Of a stretch of 64,000 nt of DNA, positions 1-8,750 are shown one piece after another. The position numbers were made by a program, and so were the translations under genes. Within the stretch, counting starts at the first letter, position 1, and every line of letters starts with the position of its first letter. The notes beneath the pieces are model-generated. The model was not told where the DNA came from. It worked only from the letters and a program-made list of their open reading frames with translations, and ran no database searches. The stretch lies in contig NZ_WIBF01000001.1 of the NCBI RefSeq assembly GCF_009496005.1, positions 806,001-870,000 of the forward strand. The letters run 5' to 3'. The DNA comes from Tritonibacter litoralis. GTDB taxonomy: Bacteria; Pseudomonadota; Alphaproteobacteria; Rhodobacterales; Rhodobacteraceae.

Positions 1-1
1 A

Positions 2-463
2 CAGTGGTGGAGCGAGATTGGTGTTGAAAGCGAACTGCGCAACATCAACGCCTCTGTCTTCTTTGGCGGTGACGCAGGTTCGCCGGATACCTTCCAGAAG
101 TTCTATGCGGATGTGGAAATGTATGCCAACACCTTTGCTGGCACCGACCCGCAGTCCTATTTCGGCAACGGTCTGTGTGACCAGGCGCCTTCTCCGGCAT
201 CGCAGTGGCAGGGTGAGAACATCTCGCGCTTCTGTGACGAAGAGTATGACGCGCTGCATCTGGAGCTGACCAAAACCGCCGACCTGGAAAAACGGATTGA
301 GATCGGCCAACAGCTGAACACGCTGATCTTTGAAAAAGGCGGCATGATCCCGCTGGTCCACCGTGGTCGCCTGTCGGGCGCGGCGAACACTCTGGGTGGT
401 GTTGACCTGAACGTATGGGACAGCGAACTGTGGAACGTTGCGGATTGGTACCGCATCAAGTAA
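2..463 (+). CDS. ABC transporter periplasmic substrate-binding protein, peptide type (5' partial)
   Basis: This is the C-terminal 153 residues of a class C (SBP_bac_5, DppA/OppA-like) solute-binding protein; its start lies left of the window. The frame is open from base 2 and ends in TAA. Visible family features are a lobe segment with DPQSYF, a region of helices and the closing run ending DWYRIK, as in peptide or opine binders. It would capture its ligand in the periplasm and deliver it to the two permeases that follow on the same strand 146 bases downstream. The ligand cannot be read from this fragment. Family assignment is firm and substrate unknown. Confidence 0.85.
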   Translation, partial: QWWSEIGVESELRNINASVFFGGDAGSPDTFQKFYADVEMYANTFAGTDPQSYFGNGLCDQAPSPASQWQGENISRFCDEEYDALHLELTKTADLEKRIEIGQQLNTLIFEKGGMIPLVHRGRLSGAANTLGGVDLNVWDSELWNVADWYRIK

Positions 464-480
464 CCGTCTGACGGCGCAGA

Positions 481-507
481 CGGCCCCGGTAGTTTCTGCC
501 GGGGCCG
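481..507 (+). other. Intercistronic GC-rich hairpin
   Basis: A perfect 9-bp inverted repeat (481-489 with 499-507, 9-base loop) sits 17 bases after the binding-protein stop and about 100 bases before the first permease. It is followed by a weak T-rich run. Such hairpins often protect or partly terminate transcripts so that the binding protein is made in excess over the permeases. That role is inferred from position. Confidence 0.55.
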
Positions 508-609
508 CTTGTCGTTTCAGTTTTGCATTTGTCGAATAACCAGCGCGTGTAATACGCTGGTCTTTCAACAAACCCTTCAATCAAAACAAAAATAAAGGCG
601 TCCCTTCCG

Positions 610-1617
610 ATGCTGACGTTTACAATCCGCCGGCTGATCCTTGCAGTGCCCACGCTGCTGTTCATCAGCTTGGCGATTTTCTTGCTGTTGGAGCTCGCAC
701 CGGGTGACCCGATGGCGCAAGTTCCGCTGACGGTTCCCTCAGAAGTCAAAGAAAAGATGCGCCTGGCCCTGGGATTGGGCGAGCCGCTGCACATCCGGTT
801 CTGGAAATGGATTGTCCAGTTCTTCTGGATTGAACCGCAGGTCCTGATCGATTCCCTGTTTGGCACTAACCTGGCCGAGGGCAAGCTGCGCGTGATCTCG
901 TGGCAGACCCGTTCGCCGGTGATGGATATTGTTGTGCAGCGTCTGCCCCAAACCCTGTGGGTTGTTGGCACGGCTTATGTGGTTGCGATCCTGATCGCCA
1001 TTCCAATCGGCATTTATTCCGCCTATCGCCAATACAGCTGGTTCGACCAGATGGGCACCTTTGTGTCGATGATCGGCTTTTCGGTTCCACCCTTCTTCTC
1101 GGGCGTGTTGGTGATTGTGATTTTCTCGGTCCAGCTGGGCTGGTTCCCGTCAATCTATGACACCACGCACAAGGTCACTGATTGGGAAAGCTTTGTGTTC
1201 CAGATGAAGCAGATGGTGATGCCGGTGATGGTTCTGGCGCTGCAGATCACTGCGCAGCTCAGCCGGTTTATGCGGGCCTCCATGCTGGACAATCTGAACC
1301 AGGATTACGTGCGCACTGCACGGGCCAAAGGTCTGGGCGAATACGTCGTGGTCATGGTCCATGTGCTGCGCAATTCGATGATCCCAGTGGTCACCGTGAT
1401 TGCCCTAGGGATCCCGTCGATCTTTGGCGGTGCGATCATCACTGAACAAGTGTTCAAAGTGAACGGTATCGGCCAATTGCTGATTGGTGCGATCCAGGCC
1501 AATGACCTGCCGATGGTGCAAACCCTGACCTTTATCTTTGCCGTACTCATCGTGCTGTTCAATCTGATCGCCGATGTTCTGTATGGCATTCTGGACCCGA
1601 GGATCCGTTATGACTGA
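610..1617 (+). CDS. ABC transporter permease, DppB/OppB family
   Basis: A 335-residue inner-membrane permease with an N-terminal membrane segment (residues about 9-30), a periplasmic loop, then a BPD_transp_1 domain of about five helices. The cytoplasmic EAA loop (around ARAKGL near residue 240), which docks on the ATPase, is present. Length and layout fit the DppB class of peptide/nickel permeases. It forms a heterodimer with the next gene, which it overlaps by 8 bases, so the two are translationally coupled. The ATP-binding subunits are not found downstream and must lie to the left of the window or elsewhere. Confidence 0.93.
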   Translation: MLTFTIRRLILAVPTLLFISLAIFLLLELAPGDPMAQVPLTVPSEVKEKMRLALGLGEPLHIRFWKWIVQFFWIEPQVLIDSLFGTNLAEGKLRVISWQTRSPVMDIVVQRLPQTLWVVGTAYVVAILIAIPIGIYSAYRQYSWFDQMGTFVSMIGFSVPPFFSGVLVIVIFSVQLGWFPSIYDTTHKVTDWESFVFQMKQMVMPVMVLALQITAQLSRFMRASMLDNLNQDYVRTARAKGLGEYVVVMVHVLRNSMIPVVTVIALGIPSIFGGAIITEQVFKVNGIGQLLIGAIQANDLPMVQTLTFIFAVLIVLFNLIADVLYGILDPRIRYD

Positions 1618-2572
1618 GCTAAGCACCCCCGCCCCCGCCGCGCCGCCGCGCAGCCAATGGCTGGATGTCTGGGACCAGTTCAAATCCCACCGCGGCGCTT
1701 TGCTGGGTGGCATTCTGTTTACGACCATCCTGCTGGGCGTATTGGTCGGCCCGTTTGTCTATTGGAATGACGCCAAATTTGTGCCCACTGGTCGCGACTT
1801 TTTGCGCCTGCGGGACATGCGCCCGATCTATACGATCTTGTGGGACAGCGGCGCCAAAGTGGACTGGGCCTTTCCATTGGGCACAGACAATCTGGGGCGT
1901 GACACTCTGGCACGTCTGATGTTTGGCGGTCGCGTTTCCATCGCGGTTGGCATGGCAGCAATGCTGCTGGCCCTGGTGTTTGGCACCTTTGTCGGGGTCA
2001 CCGCCGGGTATTTCAAACGCCTGGACGGCGTTTTGATGCGGATCACCGATCTGTTTCTGGCGCTGCCCTTGCTGCCGATGATCCTGGTGGCGGCGGTCCT
2101 GTTTCGCGAAGCGCTGGCGCAGGCCATTGGCCCCGAAGGCGGCGTCTTTGTCTTGATCGTGACGCTGATCGGGGTCACCAGCTGGATGCCCACCGCCCGG
2201 ATCGTGCGCGGCGATGTTCTGGCCATCAAAGAACGTGAGTTTGTGCTGGCCGCCCGGTCTGTGGGAACCACCAGTTCCAAAATGGTCTTGCGGCACATTC
2301 TGCCAAACGTGCTGTCGCCCATCATGGTGTCCGCCACTTTGGGGATTGCCACCGCCATTATCGCCGAAAGCTCACTGTCGTTCCTGGGCTTTGGCTTTCC
2401 ACCAGACTTCCCGACCTGGGGCCGTCTGCTAAATGACTCGGTGGACCGGATGATCCTGTACCCTGAACGAGTGATCTTTCCGGGGCTGATGATCTCGCTC
2501 ACAGTGCTGAGCGTGAACTATTTGGGTGATGGTCTGCGGGATGCATTGGATCCCCGCATCCGCGGTCGCTGA
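1610..2572 (+). CDS. ABC transporter permease, DppC/OppC family
   Basis: A 320-residue partner permease. An OppC_N-type first helix (about residues 28-50) is followed by a periplasmic segment and a five-helix BPD_transp_1 domain, with the EAA loop near AARSVGTTSSKM. I chose the ATG at 1610, which overlaps the previous stop, over an upstream in-frame ATG lying inside the previous gene; the protein then starts MTELSTPAP. It ends at an intrinsic terminator 25 bases on, so it is the last gene of the unit. Confidence 0.93.
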   Translation: MTELSTPAPAAPPRSQWLDVWDQFKSHRGALLGGILFTTILLGVLVGPFVYWNDAKFVPTGRDFLRLRDMRPIYTILWDSGAKVDWAFPLGTDNLGRDTLARLMFGGRVSIAVGMAAMLLALVFGTFVGVTAGYFKRLDGVLMRITDLFLALPLLPMILVAAVLFREALAQAIGPEGGVFVLIVTLIGVTSWMPTARIVRGDVLAIKEREFVLAARSVGTTSSKMVLRHILPNVLSPIMVSATLGIATAIIAESSLSFLGFGFPPDFPTWGRLLNDSVDRMILYPERVIFPGLMISLTVLSVNYLGDGLRDALDPRIRGR

Positions 2573-2596
2573 GCCCAAAAGCGATACAGCAAACAG

Positions 2597-2632
2597 AAAG
2601 ACCCTCAGCCCGCGTGGACGAGGGTCTTTTTC
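2597..2632 (+). terminator. Intrinsic terminator of the peptide-ABC unit
   Basis: A 10-bp perfect stem (2597-2606 with 2620-2629, 13-base loop) is followed by Ts. It overlaps the last codons and stop of the convergent HTH gene, whose stop lies at 2605-2607, so one sequence both codes and terminates. Confidence 0.85.
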
Positions 2633-2907
2633 ACATCCGCTTTCACATCCGTCAGCCGGAGCGCCAGACTGTAGGGCAGCGTGTCAATCCGCCCAAGATA
2701 GATGAAATCAAGCGTCACCCCAAAGCGCGCACAAATGGCCAACGCCCCGTCCAGTGAAATGCGGAAATCTCCGGACTCCCATTGGGAATAGGATTTCGCC
2801 GAGACCTGCGCTTGTTCGGCGAAATTCTTGCTTGGTAAATTGTAATGCTCACGCAGCAGACGTAGCCGGTTGGCGATCTCGGCATACCGTCCTTCAACGG
2901 TTTTCAT
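2605..2907 (-). CDS. Small helix-turn-helix (XRE/Cro-like) regulator
   Basis: A 100-residue protein with an HTH_3-like fold over residues about 12-70: a helix with NRLRLLREHYNL, the HTH pair around NFAEQAQVSAKSYSQWESG, and a stabilising helix with ALAICARFGVTLDFIYLG. No effector domain follows, so it is probably a simple DNA-binding protein. I took the ATG at 2907; a TTG at 2928 would add seven residues, and neither has a clear ribosome-binding site. It converges with the ABC unit and is probably monocistronic. Its target is unknown. Confidence 0.8.
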   Translation of the reverse strand: MKTVEGRYAEIANRLRLLREHYNLPSKNFAEQAQVSAKSYSQWESGDFRISLDGALAICARFGVTLDFIYLGRIDTLPYSLALRLTDVKADVKKTLVHAG

Positions 2908-3001
2908 ACGCACAACTGATACCTTCAAATTGAATGTTCACTCAAAACATACTACGCCGCGTTGCAGCAATCAAAAGGAACTAGATCACATAACCGTGCG
3001 C

Positions 3002-4282
3002 TCAATGCAGACTTTTTTTGATCCGCTGGACCATCCACCACACCATCGCAATCACAGGAAGAGTAACGGCCGCTGTTAACGTTCCCTTGGAGATATCGAG
3101 CGCTTTGGTCAGCGGATACAGCGCATAGGATGCAAGCGACACCGCATAGTAGCTGATTGCCACAACCGACAGCCCTTCGACCGTATGTTGCAACCGCAGT
3201 GCCAGATCCGCGCGCCGGTCCATACTCTCAAGCAATGCCTGGTTCTGCGCGCTGCGTTCCACATCTACCCGTGTCCGCAACAATTCGCCCGCACGCCGCG
3301 CCCTGTCGGCCAAGGTCGCCAGCCGGCCTTCGGTGGATTTTACCGTGCGCATCGCAGGTTCATAGCGGCGCAGCATAAACTCTGCAAAGGTCTGATAGCC
3401 CTGAAACCGTTCTTCGCGAAGCAATTCGACCCGCTGTGAAACCAACGCCTGGTAGGCTCCGGTTGCGCCAAAGCGAAACGCAGATCGCGCGCCCATGGAC
3501 TCCAGCTCAGCCGCGACCGTCAACAGCTGTTTCAATGTGGCTTCAGCGTCGACGGTCTGCCCGGTCATCTGCTGCATCATCTCGCTCAGATGAGTGTCGA
3601 GCGCCCCAATCGTCGGAGACAGACCACGCGACCGCGAAAAACCCAGCATAGACATGGCGCGATATGTTTCGATTTCGCATAGACGCTGCACGACGCGGCC
3701 AACCCGCTTGGGCCCTGTGCCATCGCTCACATAGACCCCAAACCGCATATGGCCGGCTGAATCAATGCGGAAATCTCCCGCCAGCACTGCACTGTCGCCC
3801 AGGACTTTCGACACGGCAAGGCTTTCGGGGACAAACCAATCATCCAGACTCTTGTAGATCTGATCATCCGCCGGTCGCGCCATCACACGGATCAGCGCAG
3901 ATGAAATCACCTGCCCCGGTGCATCTGCAAGCCAATCCGCCGGAAAGGCGTTGAAATCCGCCGCATCAAAGGCACGATCTCCTACCCCGTCGCAATAGAG
4001 CATGTAACTGACAAACTCGGTATGTTGCTCCCATTTGAGATTGTAGCGACCGATTTTGGCAGAGTGATGCGTTGCTCCCAAGGCAGGGTGCGGCTCTCCG
4101 TGGCGATCCAACAAAGCGGTCAAATGGGCCAGGTCTTTGGAACGATCCCGCGCCACGGCTTCGGTTGGCTGTTTGACCGCAAAGTAAATCACAGTCGCAG
4201 GCGCGCTAATGTTTGGGAAAGGACGCGCGTGCAGCTCATTGGCCAGCTCATATCGCAGCGGATGGTCCTGAATAATCGTCAT
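3002..4282 (-). CDS. DUF3422 family membrane-anchored protein
   Basis: A 426-residue protein recognisable as DUF3422 by its start (HPLRYELANELHARPFP) and overall layout. The long soluble N-terminal part contains conserved aromatic and arginine positions. It is followed by a helical or coiled section (about residues 255-365) and two C-terminal membrane segments (about 372-395 and 402-420) with a basic tail. Family members occur in proteobacteria and have no established function. The topology suggests a large cytoplasmic domain anchored to the inner membrane. It is monocistronic with no obvious partner here. Confidence 0.85.
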   Translation of the reverse strand: MTIIQDHPLRYELANELHARPFPNISAPATVIYFAVKQPTEAVARDRSKDLAHLTALLDRHGEPHPALGATHHSAKIGRYNLKWEQHTEFVSYMLYCDGVGDRAFDAADFNAFPADWLADAPGQVISSALIRVMARPADDQIYKSLDDWFVPESLAVSKVLGDSAVLAGDFRIDSAGHMRFGVYVSDGTGPKRVGRVVQRLCEIETYRAMSMLGFSRSRGLSPTIGALDTHLSEMMQQMTGQTVDAEATLKQLLTVAAELESMGARSAFRFGATGAYQALVSQRVELLREERFQGYQTFAEFMLRRYEPAMRTVKSTEGRLATLADRARRAGELLRTRVDVERSAQNQALLESMDRRADLALRLQHTVEGLSVVAISYYAVSLASYALYPLTKALDISKGTLTAAVTLPVIAMVWWMVQRIKKSLH

Positions 4283-4447
4283 CTGGGGCTCCTTGGTCTT
4301 GGCCGGAGCCTAGCGAGACAATGAGGTAGTGTAAATAAATCTTTTGTTTCAATGAGTTGCAGGGATACAAAAGTATACATTTTGGTCCTCATTCACCGCC
4401 AACATGCCACAGAGCTGCGCCAAGTGCCCCGTTAAGCCCTTGCCGGA

Positions 4448-4479
4448 AAATAAAAAAGGAGCGCAAAAACGCTCCTTTT
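4448..4479 (-). terminator. Intrinsic terminator of the flavodoxin-like gene
   Basis: Read on the minus strand, a 10-bp perfect stem (4470-4479 with 4454-4463, 6-base loop) runs into a T-rich stretch. It lies 32 bases beyond the stop of the minus-strand flavodoxin-like gene. Confidence 0.88.
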
Positions 4480-4510
4480 CTTTGGTTTTGTTCTGAAAAC
4501 GTTGCCGGAA

Positions 4511-5071
4511 TTAGACGGCCACGAAACCTGCAACCCGCGCGCCATAGTCAAAGGCCGACTGCAGGTCGCCTGCCCGCGGGGCCTGCTCCGGCGAAGAATC
4601 CGCCGGAGAGGTGGCCGCAGCGCCCGCGCTGGCCCCAACCCAGTTGCGATCGTCGGGCGTGCTGGTCAGCAGATTTGCAGGCTTCTGGTTCAGCGGCACC
4701 CACAGCATCCCGTGCTGCCCGGCCAGAACCCGCAAGTAGTTCAAGGTCTCGCCCTTGTCGCCCAGATGGCTGCCTGAATTGGTAAAGCCGCCTGCAAATT
4801 TATCGGCCCAAGCTCCTTCGTACCAGCGTTTGGACGTTTCATCAGCAAAGCGCTTAAACTGCCAGGGAACCCCACCCATATAAGTTGGCGCGCCAAAGAT
4901 CAGCGCATCTGCTGTATCTGCGGCTTCCCAGAGCTCGGCTGAGACGACGCCGTCTTCGGGGATCGCCCACAGACGGGCCTCGCCTTTGGTTTTAGCGCCT
5001 TCCAGCACCGCTTCGGCCTGTTTTGCGGTGTGGCCGTAGCCCGAGAAATAAATGATTTCGATCCGTGCCAT
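4511..5071 (-). CDS. Flavodoxin-fold NAD(P)H:quinone oxidoreductase-like protein (WrbA-like)
   Basis: A 186-residue protein with a flavodoxin-like fold. The FMN phosphate loop is near the start (FSGYGHTAKQAEA), the middle FMN loop is APTYMGGVPWQFKRFAD, and a GGFTNSGSHLGDKGETL segment resembles WrbA and related quinone reductases. It would bind FMN in the cytosol and carry out two-electron reduction of quinones. The ATG at 5071 is favoured because AAGGAG lies 7 bases upstream; a GTG two codons earlier sits too close. It is divergent from an HxlR regulator, a common arrangement for quinone-stress genes. Substrate is inferred. Confidence 0.85.
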   Translation of the reverse strand: MARIEIIYFSGYGHTAKQAEAVLEGAKTKGEARLWAIPEDGVVSAELWEAADTADALIFGAPTYMGGVPWQFKRFADETSKRWYEGAWADKFAGGFTNSGSHLGDKGETLNYLRVLAGQHGMLWVPLNQKPANLLTSTPDDRNWVGASAGAAATSPADSSPEQAPRAGDLQSAFDYGARVAGFVAV

Positions 5072-5113
5072 ATGCACTCTCCTTCTTGGTTGAAAAGAAG
5101 AGATGGCAGCCCT

Positions 5114-5154
5114 ACTTTCAGAAAGTAAGTAATTACCAAAGAGTAACCGGTTAC
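5114..5154. promoter_or_regulatory. Candidate HxlR operators between divergent genes
   Basis: The 87-base gap between the flavodoxin-like and HxlR genes holds two perfect palindromes. One has 6-bp arms with a one-base centre (5114-5126). The other is an uninterrupted 12-mer (5143-5154) ending 4 bases before the HxlR ATG. An 8-base direct repeat TTACCAAA (5133-5140 and 5151-5158) overlaps the second. They are well placed for repression of both promoters; binding is inferred. Confidence 0.55.
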
Positions 5155-5158
5155 CAAA

Positions 5159-5539
5159 ATGAAAGTAAAAGGCGCATCCTGTATCTCTTGCCCGATGGAT
5201 CCGGTCTTGAAGGCCGTCACCGGGCGATGGACCACCACCATTCTGTGGAACCTGTCCAGCGAAGGCCCGTTGCGGTTTGGCGCACTGATGGGGCTGATGC
5301 CGGAAATTTCCGCCAAGGTTCTGACCGACCGGCTGAAAATGCTAGAGAGGAACGGCATCGTCCTGCGCACGCAAAAACCGACGATCCCTCCGGAAGTCAG
5401 CTATGAGATGACGGAACACGGGCGCGATCTGCATCAGGCCCTGCGGTCTTTGCATGAGGTGGCGCTGAAATGGGATGCGGAAGGCTGGAAACCCGGCGAA
5501 GGCTTCCCCGAAGACCCTCTGCCCCGCGCGGCGGAATAG
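5159..5539 (+). CDS. HxlR-family winged-helix transcription regulator
   Basis: A 126-residue regulator of the HxlR type. It has the family opening with a cysteine pair (Cys8 and Cys11), then KAVTGRWTTTILWNL, a winged-helix core with LTDRLKMLERNGIV, and the wing before YEMTEHGRDL. HxlR relatives such as YodB and QorR sense quinones or electrophiles through N-terminal cysteines and repress divergent reductase genes, and this arrangement matches. The start has no Shine-Dalgarno sequence and a palindrome almost touches it, so the message may be leaderless and autorepressed. The specific ligand is inferred. Confidence 0.9.
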   Translation: MKVKGASCISCPMDPVLKAVTGRWTTTILWNLSSEGPLRFGALMGLMPEISAKVLTDRLKMLERNGIVLRTQKPTIPPEVSYEMTEHGRDLHQALRSLHEVALKWDAEGWKPGEGFPEDPLPRAAE

Positions 5540-5554
5540 GCTGCAAAAACAAAA

Positions 5555-5580
5555 AACCCCGCCAGCCCGGCGGGGTTCTT
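5555..5580. terminator. Bidirectional terminator between hxlR-type gene and pntB
   Basis: A 9-bp perfect stem (5555-5563 with 5569-5577, 5-base loop) is flanked by A- and T-rich runs and lies between convergent genes ending at 5539 and 5600. It can terminate both strands. Confidence 0.85.
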
Positions 5581-5599
5581 TGTTTCGACTTTTGACCGC

Positions 5600-7033
5600 T
5601 TAGCTGATCAGCGTCAGCAGGCTGTCCAGCGAGGCCTTGGCATCGCCATAGAACATGCGGGTGTTCTCTTTGTAGAACAGCGGGTTCTCGATGCCGGAAT
5701 AGCCTGTGCCCTGCCCCCGTTTGGAGACAAACACCTGTTTCGCTTTCCAGCATTCCAGAACCGGCATGCCGGCGATAGGCGAGTTCGGATCTTCCTGCGC
5801 CGCCGGGTTCACGATGTCATTGGAGCCAATCACAATCGCCACGTCGGTTTCTGGGAAGTCGTCGTTGATCTCTTCCATCTCCAACACGATGTCATAGGGC
5901 ACCTTGGCCTCGGCCAAGAGAACATTCATATGGCCTGGCAGACGCCCCGCAACCGGGTGGATCGCAAAGCGCACGTTCTTGCCTTTGGCGCGCAGACGAC
6001 GGGTCAATTCCGCCACATTCTGCTGGGCCTGCGCAACCGCCATACCGTAGCCCGGAATGATGACAACGCTGTCGGCCTCTTCCAGAGCTGCGGCAACACC
6101 GTCTGCGTCAATGGCAATCTGCTCCCCTTCGACTTCCATCGCCGGACCAGTCGTGCCGCCAAAGCCGCCCAGGATCACGGACACAAACGACCGGTTCATC
6201 GCCTTACACATGATGTAGGACAGGATCGCACCTGACGAACCCACCAGCGCGCCGACCACAATCAGCAGGTCGTTGCCCAGCGAGAAACCAATCGCTGCAG
6301 CCGCCCAGCCCGAATAGGAGTTCAGCATGGAGACAACAACCGGCATATCCGCACCACCGATGCCCATGATCAGGTGATACCCGATGAACAACGCCGCCAG
6401 GGTCATGATGAACAGCGGGAAGAAGCCGCCGGTGCTCATGTACCAGATCAGCGCAATGACCGAGATTGCAGCCGCCGCGATGTTCAGCAGATGCCCACCC
6501 GGCAGTTTGGTCGCAGCCGAGGTCACCTTGCCCGACAGTTTGCCATAGGCGATCACGGACCCGGTAAAGGTCACCGCACCGATAAAGACGCCCAGGAACA
6601 GTTCAACCCGCAGGATGCCGATTTCCACGCCGTCTTTCTTGGCCAGAAGGGCTGCAAAGCCTTCCAGTGCCTTCTTGGCGCTGTCGTCCATCGCCAGAAC
6701 ACGGCCCAGCTCGATATGGGCGTTAAAGCCCACGAACACCGCCGCAAGACCAACCAGCGCGTGCATGCCGGCCACCAGTTCCGGCATCTGGGTCATTTCG
6801 ACCTTGGACGCCAGCATATAGCCGATCAGGCCGCCGCCTGCGATCAGCAGAACCGACAGAACCCACAGGCCCGATCCCGGACCGATGAGGGTTGCAAACA
6901 CCGCCAGCGCCATGCCGACAATGCCATACCATACAGCGCGCTTTGCGCTTTCCTGACCAGAGAGACCACCCAAGGACAGGATGAAGAGAACAGCAGCCAC
7001 AACATAGGCCGCAGTGGTAAATCCGAATTCCAT
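5600..7033 (-). CDS. pntB: NAD(P)(+) transhydrogenase beta subunit
   Basis: A 477-residue beta subunit of the proton-translocating transhydrogenase. The N-terminal two thirds form the membrane domain (about nine helices). The C-terminal domain from about residue 290 binds NADP(H), with [26 protein letters not shown] and [17 protein letters not shown]. The enzyme uses the proton-motive force to make NADPH from NADH. It follows pntA by 13 bases. Its AAGGAG ribosome-binding site overlaps the pntA stop, which suggests coupled translation. Full length. Confidence 0.97.
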   Translation of the reverse strand: MEFGFTTAAYVVAAVLFILSLGGLSGQESAKRAVWYGIVGMALAVFATLIGPGSGLWVLSVLLIAGGGLIGYMLASKVEMTQMPELVAGMHALVGLAAVFVGFNAHIELGRVLAMDDSAKKALEGFAALLAKKDGVEIGILRVELFLGVFIGAVTFTGSVIAYGKLSGKVTSAATKLPGGHLLNIAAAAISVIALIWYMSTGGFFPLFIMTLAALFIGYHLIMGIGGADMPVVVSMLNSYSGWAAAAIGFSLGNDLLIVVGALVGSSGAILSYIMCKAMNRSFVSVILGGFGGTTGPAMEVEGEQIAIDADGVAAALEEADSVVIIPGYGMAVAQAQQNVAELTRRLRAKGKNVRFAIHPVAGRLPGHMNVLLAEAKVPYDIVLEMEEINDDFPETDVAIVIGSNDIVNPAAQEDPNSPIAGMPVLECWKAKQVFVSKRGQGTGYSGIENPLFYKENTRMFYGDAKASLDSLLTLIS

Positions 7034-7046
7034 CTACCCGTACTCC

Positions 7047-8618
7047 TTAGGATTTCTGGAACATGGCGAGCATGCGCCGTGTCACGAGGAAGCCGCCAAA
7101 GATATTGATCCCGGCCATAAAGACGGACAATGCGCCCAAGAGGATCACCAGGAAGGAGCCAGATCCGATCTGCATCAGCGCCCCCAGAATGATGATCGAA
7201 GAGATCGCATTGGTGACAGCCATCAGCGGCGTGTGCAACGAATGGCTGACGTTCCAGATCACCTGGAAGCCAATGAACACCGACAGAACAAACACAATGA
7301 AGTGCTGCATAAAGCTTGCCGGGGCAATCAGGCCCACACACAGCAGAAGCGCCGCACCAACCGCCAGCAGGGTCACCTGCTGTTTGGTCTGCGCTTTGAA
7401 CGCGGCGACTTCCTGCTCGCGCTTCTCTTCCGGGGTCAGCTCTTTGGGCTTTTCCTGAGACTTCGCGGCAATCGCAGCCACTTTTGGCGGCGGCGGCGGG
7501 AAGGTGATCGCGCCTTCATGGGTGACAGTTGCACCCCGGATCACATCGTCTTCCATGTTATGATTGACCTGGCCGTCTTTTTCCGGCGTCAGGTCGGTCA
7601 TCATGTGACGGATGTTTGTTGCGTAAAGGTTGGAGGACTGGGTCGCCATCCGGCTTGGGAAGTCGGTATAGCCGATGATGGTCACGCCATTGTCGGTCAC
7701 GACCTTCTCATCCTTGATGGTGCCTTCGACGTTGCCGCCGCGCTCGGCTGCAAGGTCAACAATCACCGAACCCGGCTTCATCGCCTGAACCATATCTTCC
7801 AGCCACAGTTTCGGAGCTGGACGGTTCGGGATCAGCGCTGTGGTGATGACGATGTCGATGTCCGGCGCAATCTCGCGGAATTTGGCAAGCTGTGCATTGC
7901 GGAACTCTTCCGACTGAACAGAAGCATAACCGCCGGTGGCTGCGCCATCCTGCTGCTCTTCTTCGAAATCCAGATAGACGAATTCAGCGCCCATGCTTTC
8001 GACCTGCTCCGCCACTTCGGGACGCACGTCAAACGCATAGGTGATCGCACCCAGCGAGGTGGAGGTGCCGATCGCCGCAAGACCGGCCACACCGGCGCCA
8101 ACGATCAGAACCTTGGCCGGGGGAACCTTACCCGCCGCGGTCACCTGACCGGTGAAGAAGCGACCAAAGTTGTTGCCCGCTTCGATCACCGCACGGTAGC
8201 CCGCGATATTGGCCATCGAGGACAGCGCGTCCATCTTCTGGGCGCGGGAAATACGCGGCACCATTTCCATGGCGATCACATTTGCGCCCGAGTCCTTGGC
8301 CGCTTCCATTCCAGCTTCGTTTCCAGCCGGGTTGAAGAAGGAGATCAGCGTCTTGCCCTTCTCCAGATAGGTCAGTTCGGTTGCATCGGGCTCACGCACT
8401 TTGGCGACAATATCGACGGCTTTCCACAGCGCTTCTGCGCCGTCGATCACCTCGACACCGGCCTCTTGATACAACGCGTCTGCAAAGCCGGCCGCAACAC
8501 CCGCTCCGCTTTCGATCGCGCAGTCATACCCCAGTTTCTGCAACTGGCGCGCCGAGTCCGGGGTCATCGCAACCCGTGCCTCCCCGGCAAATGTTTCCTT
8601 TGGCGTACCTAATTTCAC
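7047..8618 (-). CDS. pntA: NAD(P)(+) transhydrogenase alpha subunit
   Basis: A 523-residue alpha subunit. Domain I (about residues 1-370) binds NAD(H) with the Rossmann motif VLIVGAGVAGLAA and the following FDVRPEVAEQV. A linker rich in prolines and lysines leads to C-terminal membrane helices (about 425-515). This is the undivided alpha type rather than the split PntAa/PntAb type. The start is GTG at 8618, preceded by AAGGGG. It forms an operon with pntB; a promoter should lie in the 132 bases upstream, but no strong consensus is visible. Confidence 0.97.
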   Translation of the reverse strand: MKLGTPKETFAGEARVAMTPDSARQLQKLGYDCAIESGAGVAAGFADALYQEAGVEVIDGAEALWKAVDIVAKVREPDATELTYLEKGKTLISFFNPAGNEAGMEAAKDSGANVIAMEMVPRISRAQKMDALSSMANIAGYRAVIEAGNNFGRFFTGQVTAAGKVPPAKVLIVGAGVAGLAAIGTSTSLGAITYAFDVRPEVAEQVESMGAEFVYLDFEEEQQDGAATGGYASVQSEEFRNAQLAKFREIAPDIDIVITTALIPNRPAPKLWLEDMVQAMKPGSVIVDLAAERGGNVEGTIKDEKVVTDNGVTIIGYTDFPSRMATQSSNLYATNIRHMMTDLTPEKDGQVNHNMEDDVIRGATVTHEGAITFPPPPPKVAAIAAKSQEKPKELTPEEKREQEVAAFKAQTKQQVTLLAVGAALLLCVGLIAPASFMQHFIVFVLSVFIGFQVIWNVSHSLHTPLMAVTNAISSIIILGALMQIGSGSFLVILLGALSVFMAGINIFGGFLVTRRMLAMFQKS

Positions 8619-8750
8619 GTACGTTCCCCTTTATTTCTCACGTCCCCAGCCGGTTCGGCTTGGATCGTATTTTTGAAATCCAAACTCGGACGATCAACAC
8701 ATAAAGCGTGCTGCGACATCGGTCCAAGCCCAGCACCCCTCAAAAGTCCG

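Noticed and set aside
4365-4376. ATAC-AAAA-GTAT palindrome upstream of the DUF3422 gene
   Set aside because: Short AT-rich symmetry of this size is expected by chance and has no second copy nearby.
7014-8612. A 532-codon open frame on the plus strand opposite pntA
   Set aside because: It mirrors the GC-rich codons of pntA, has low-complexity composition and no family resemblance; pntA is unambiguous.
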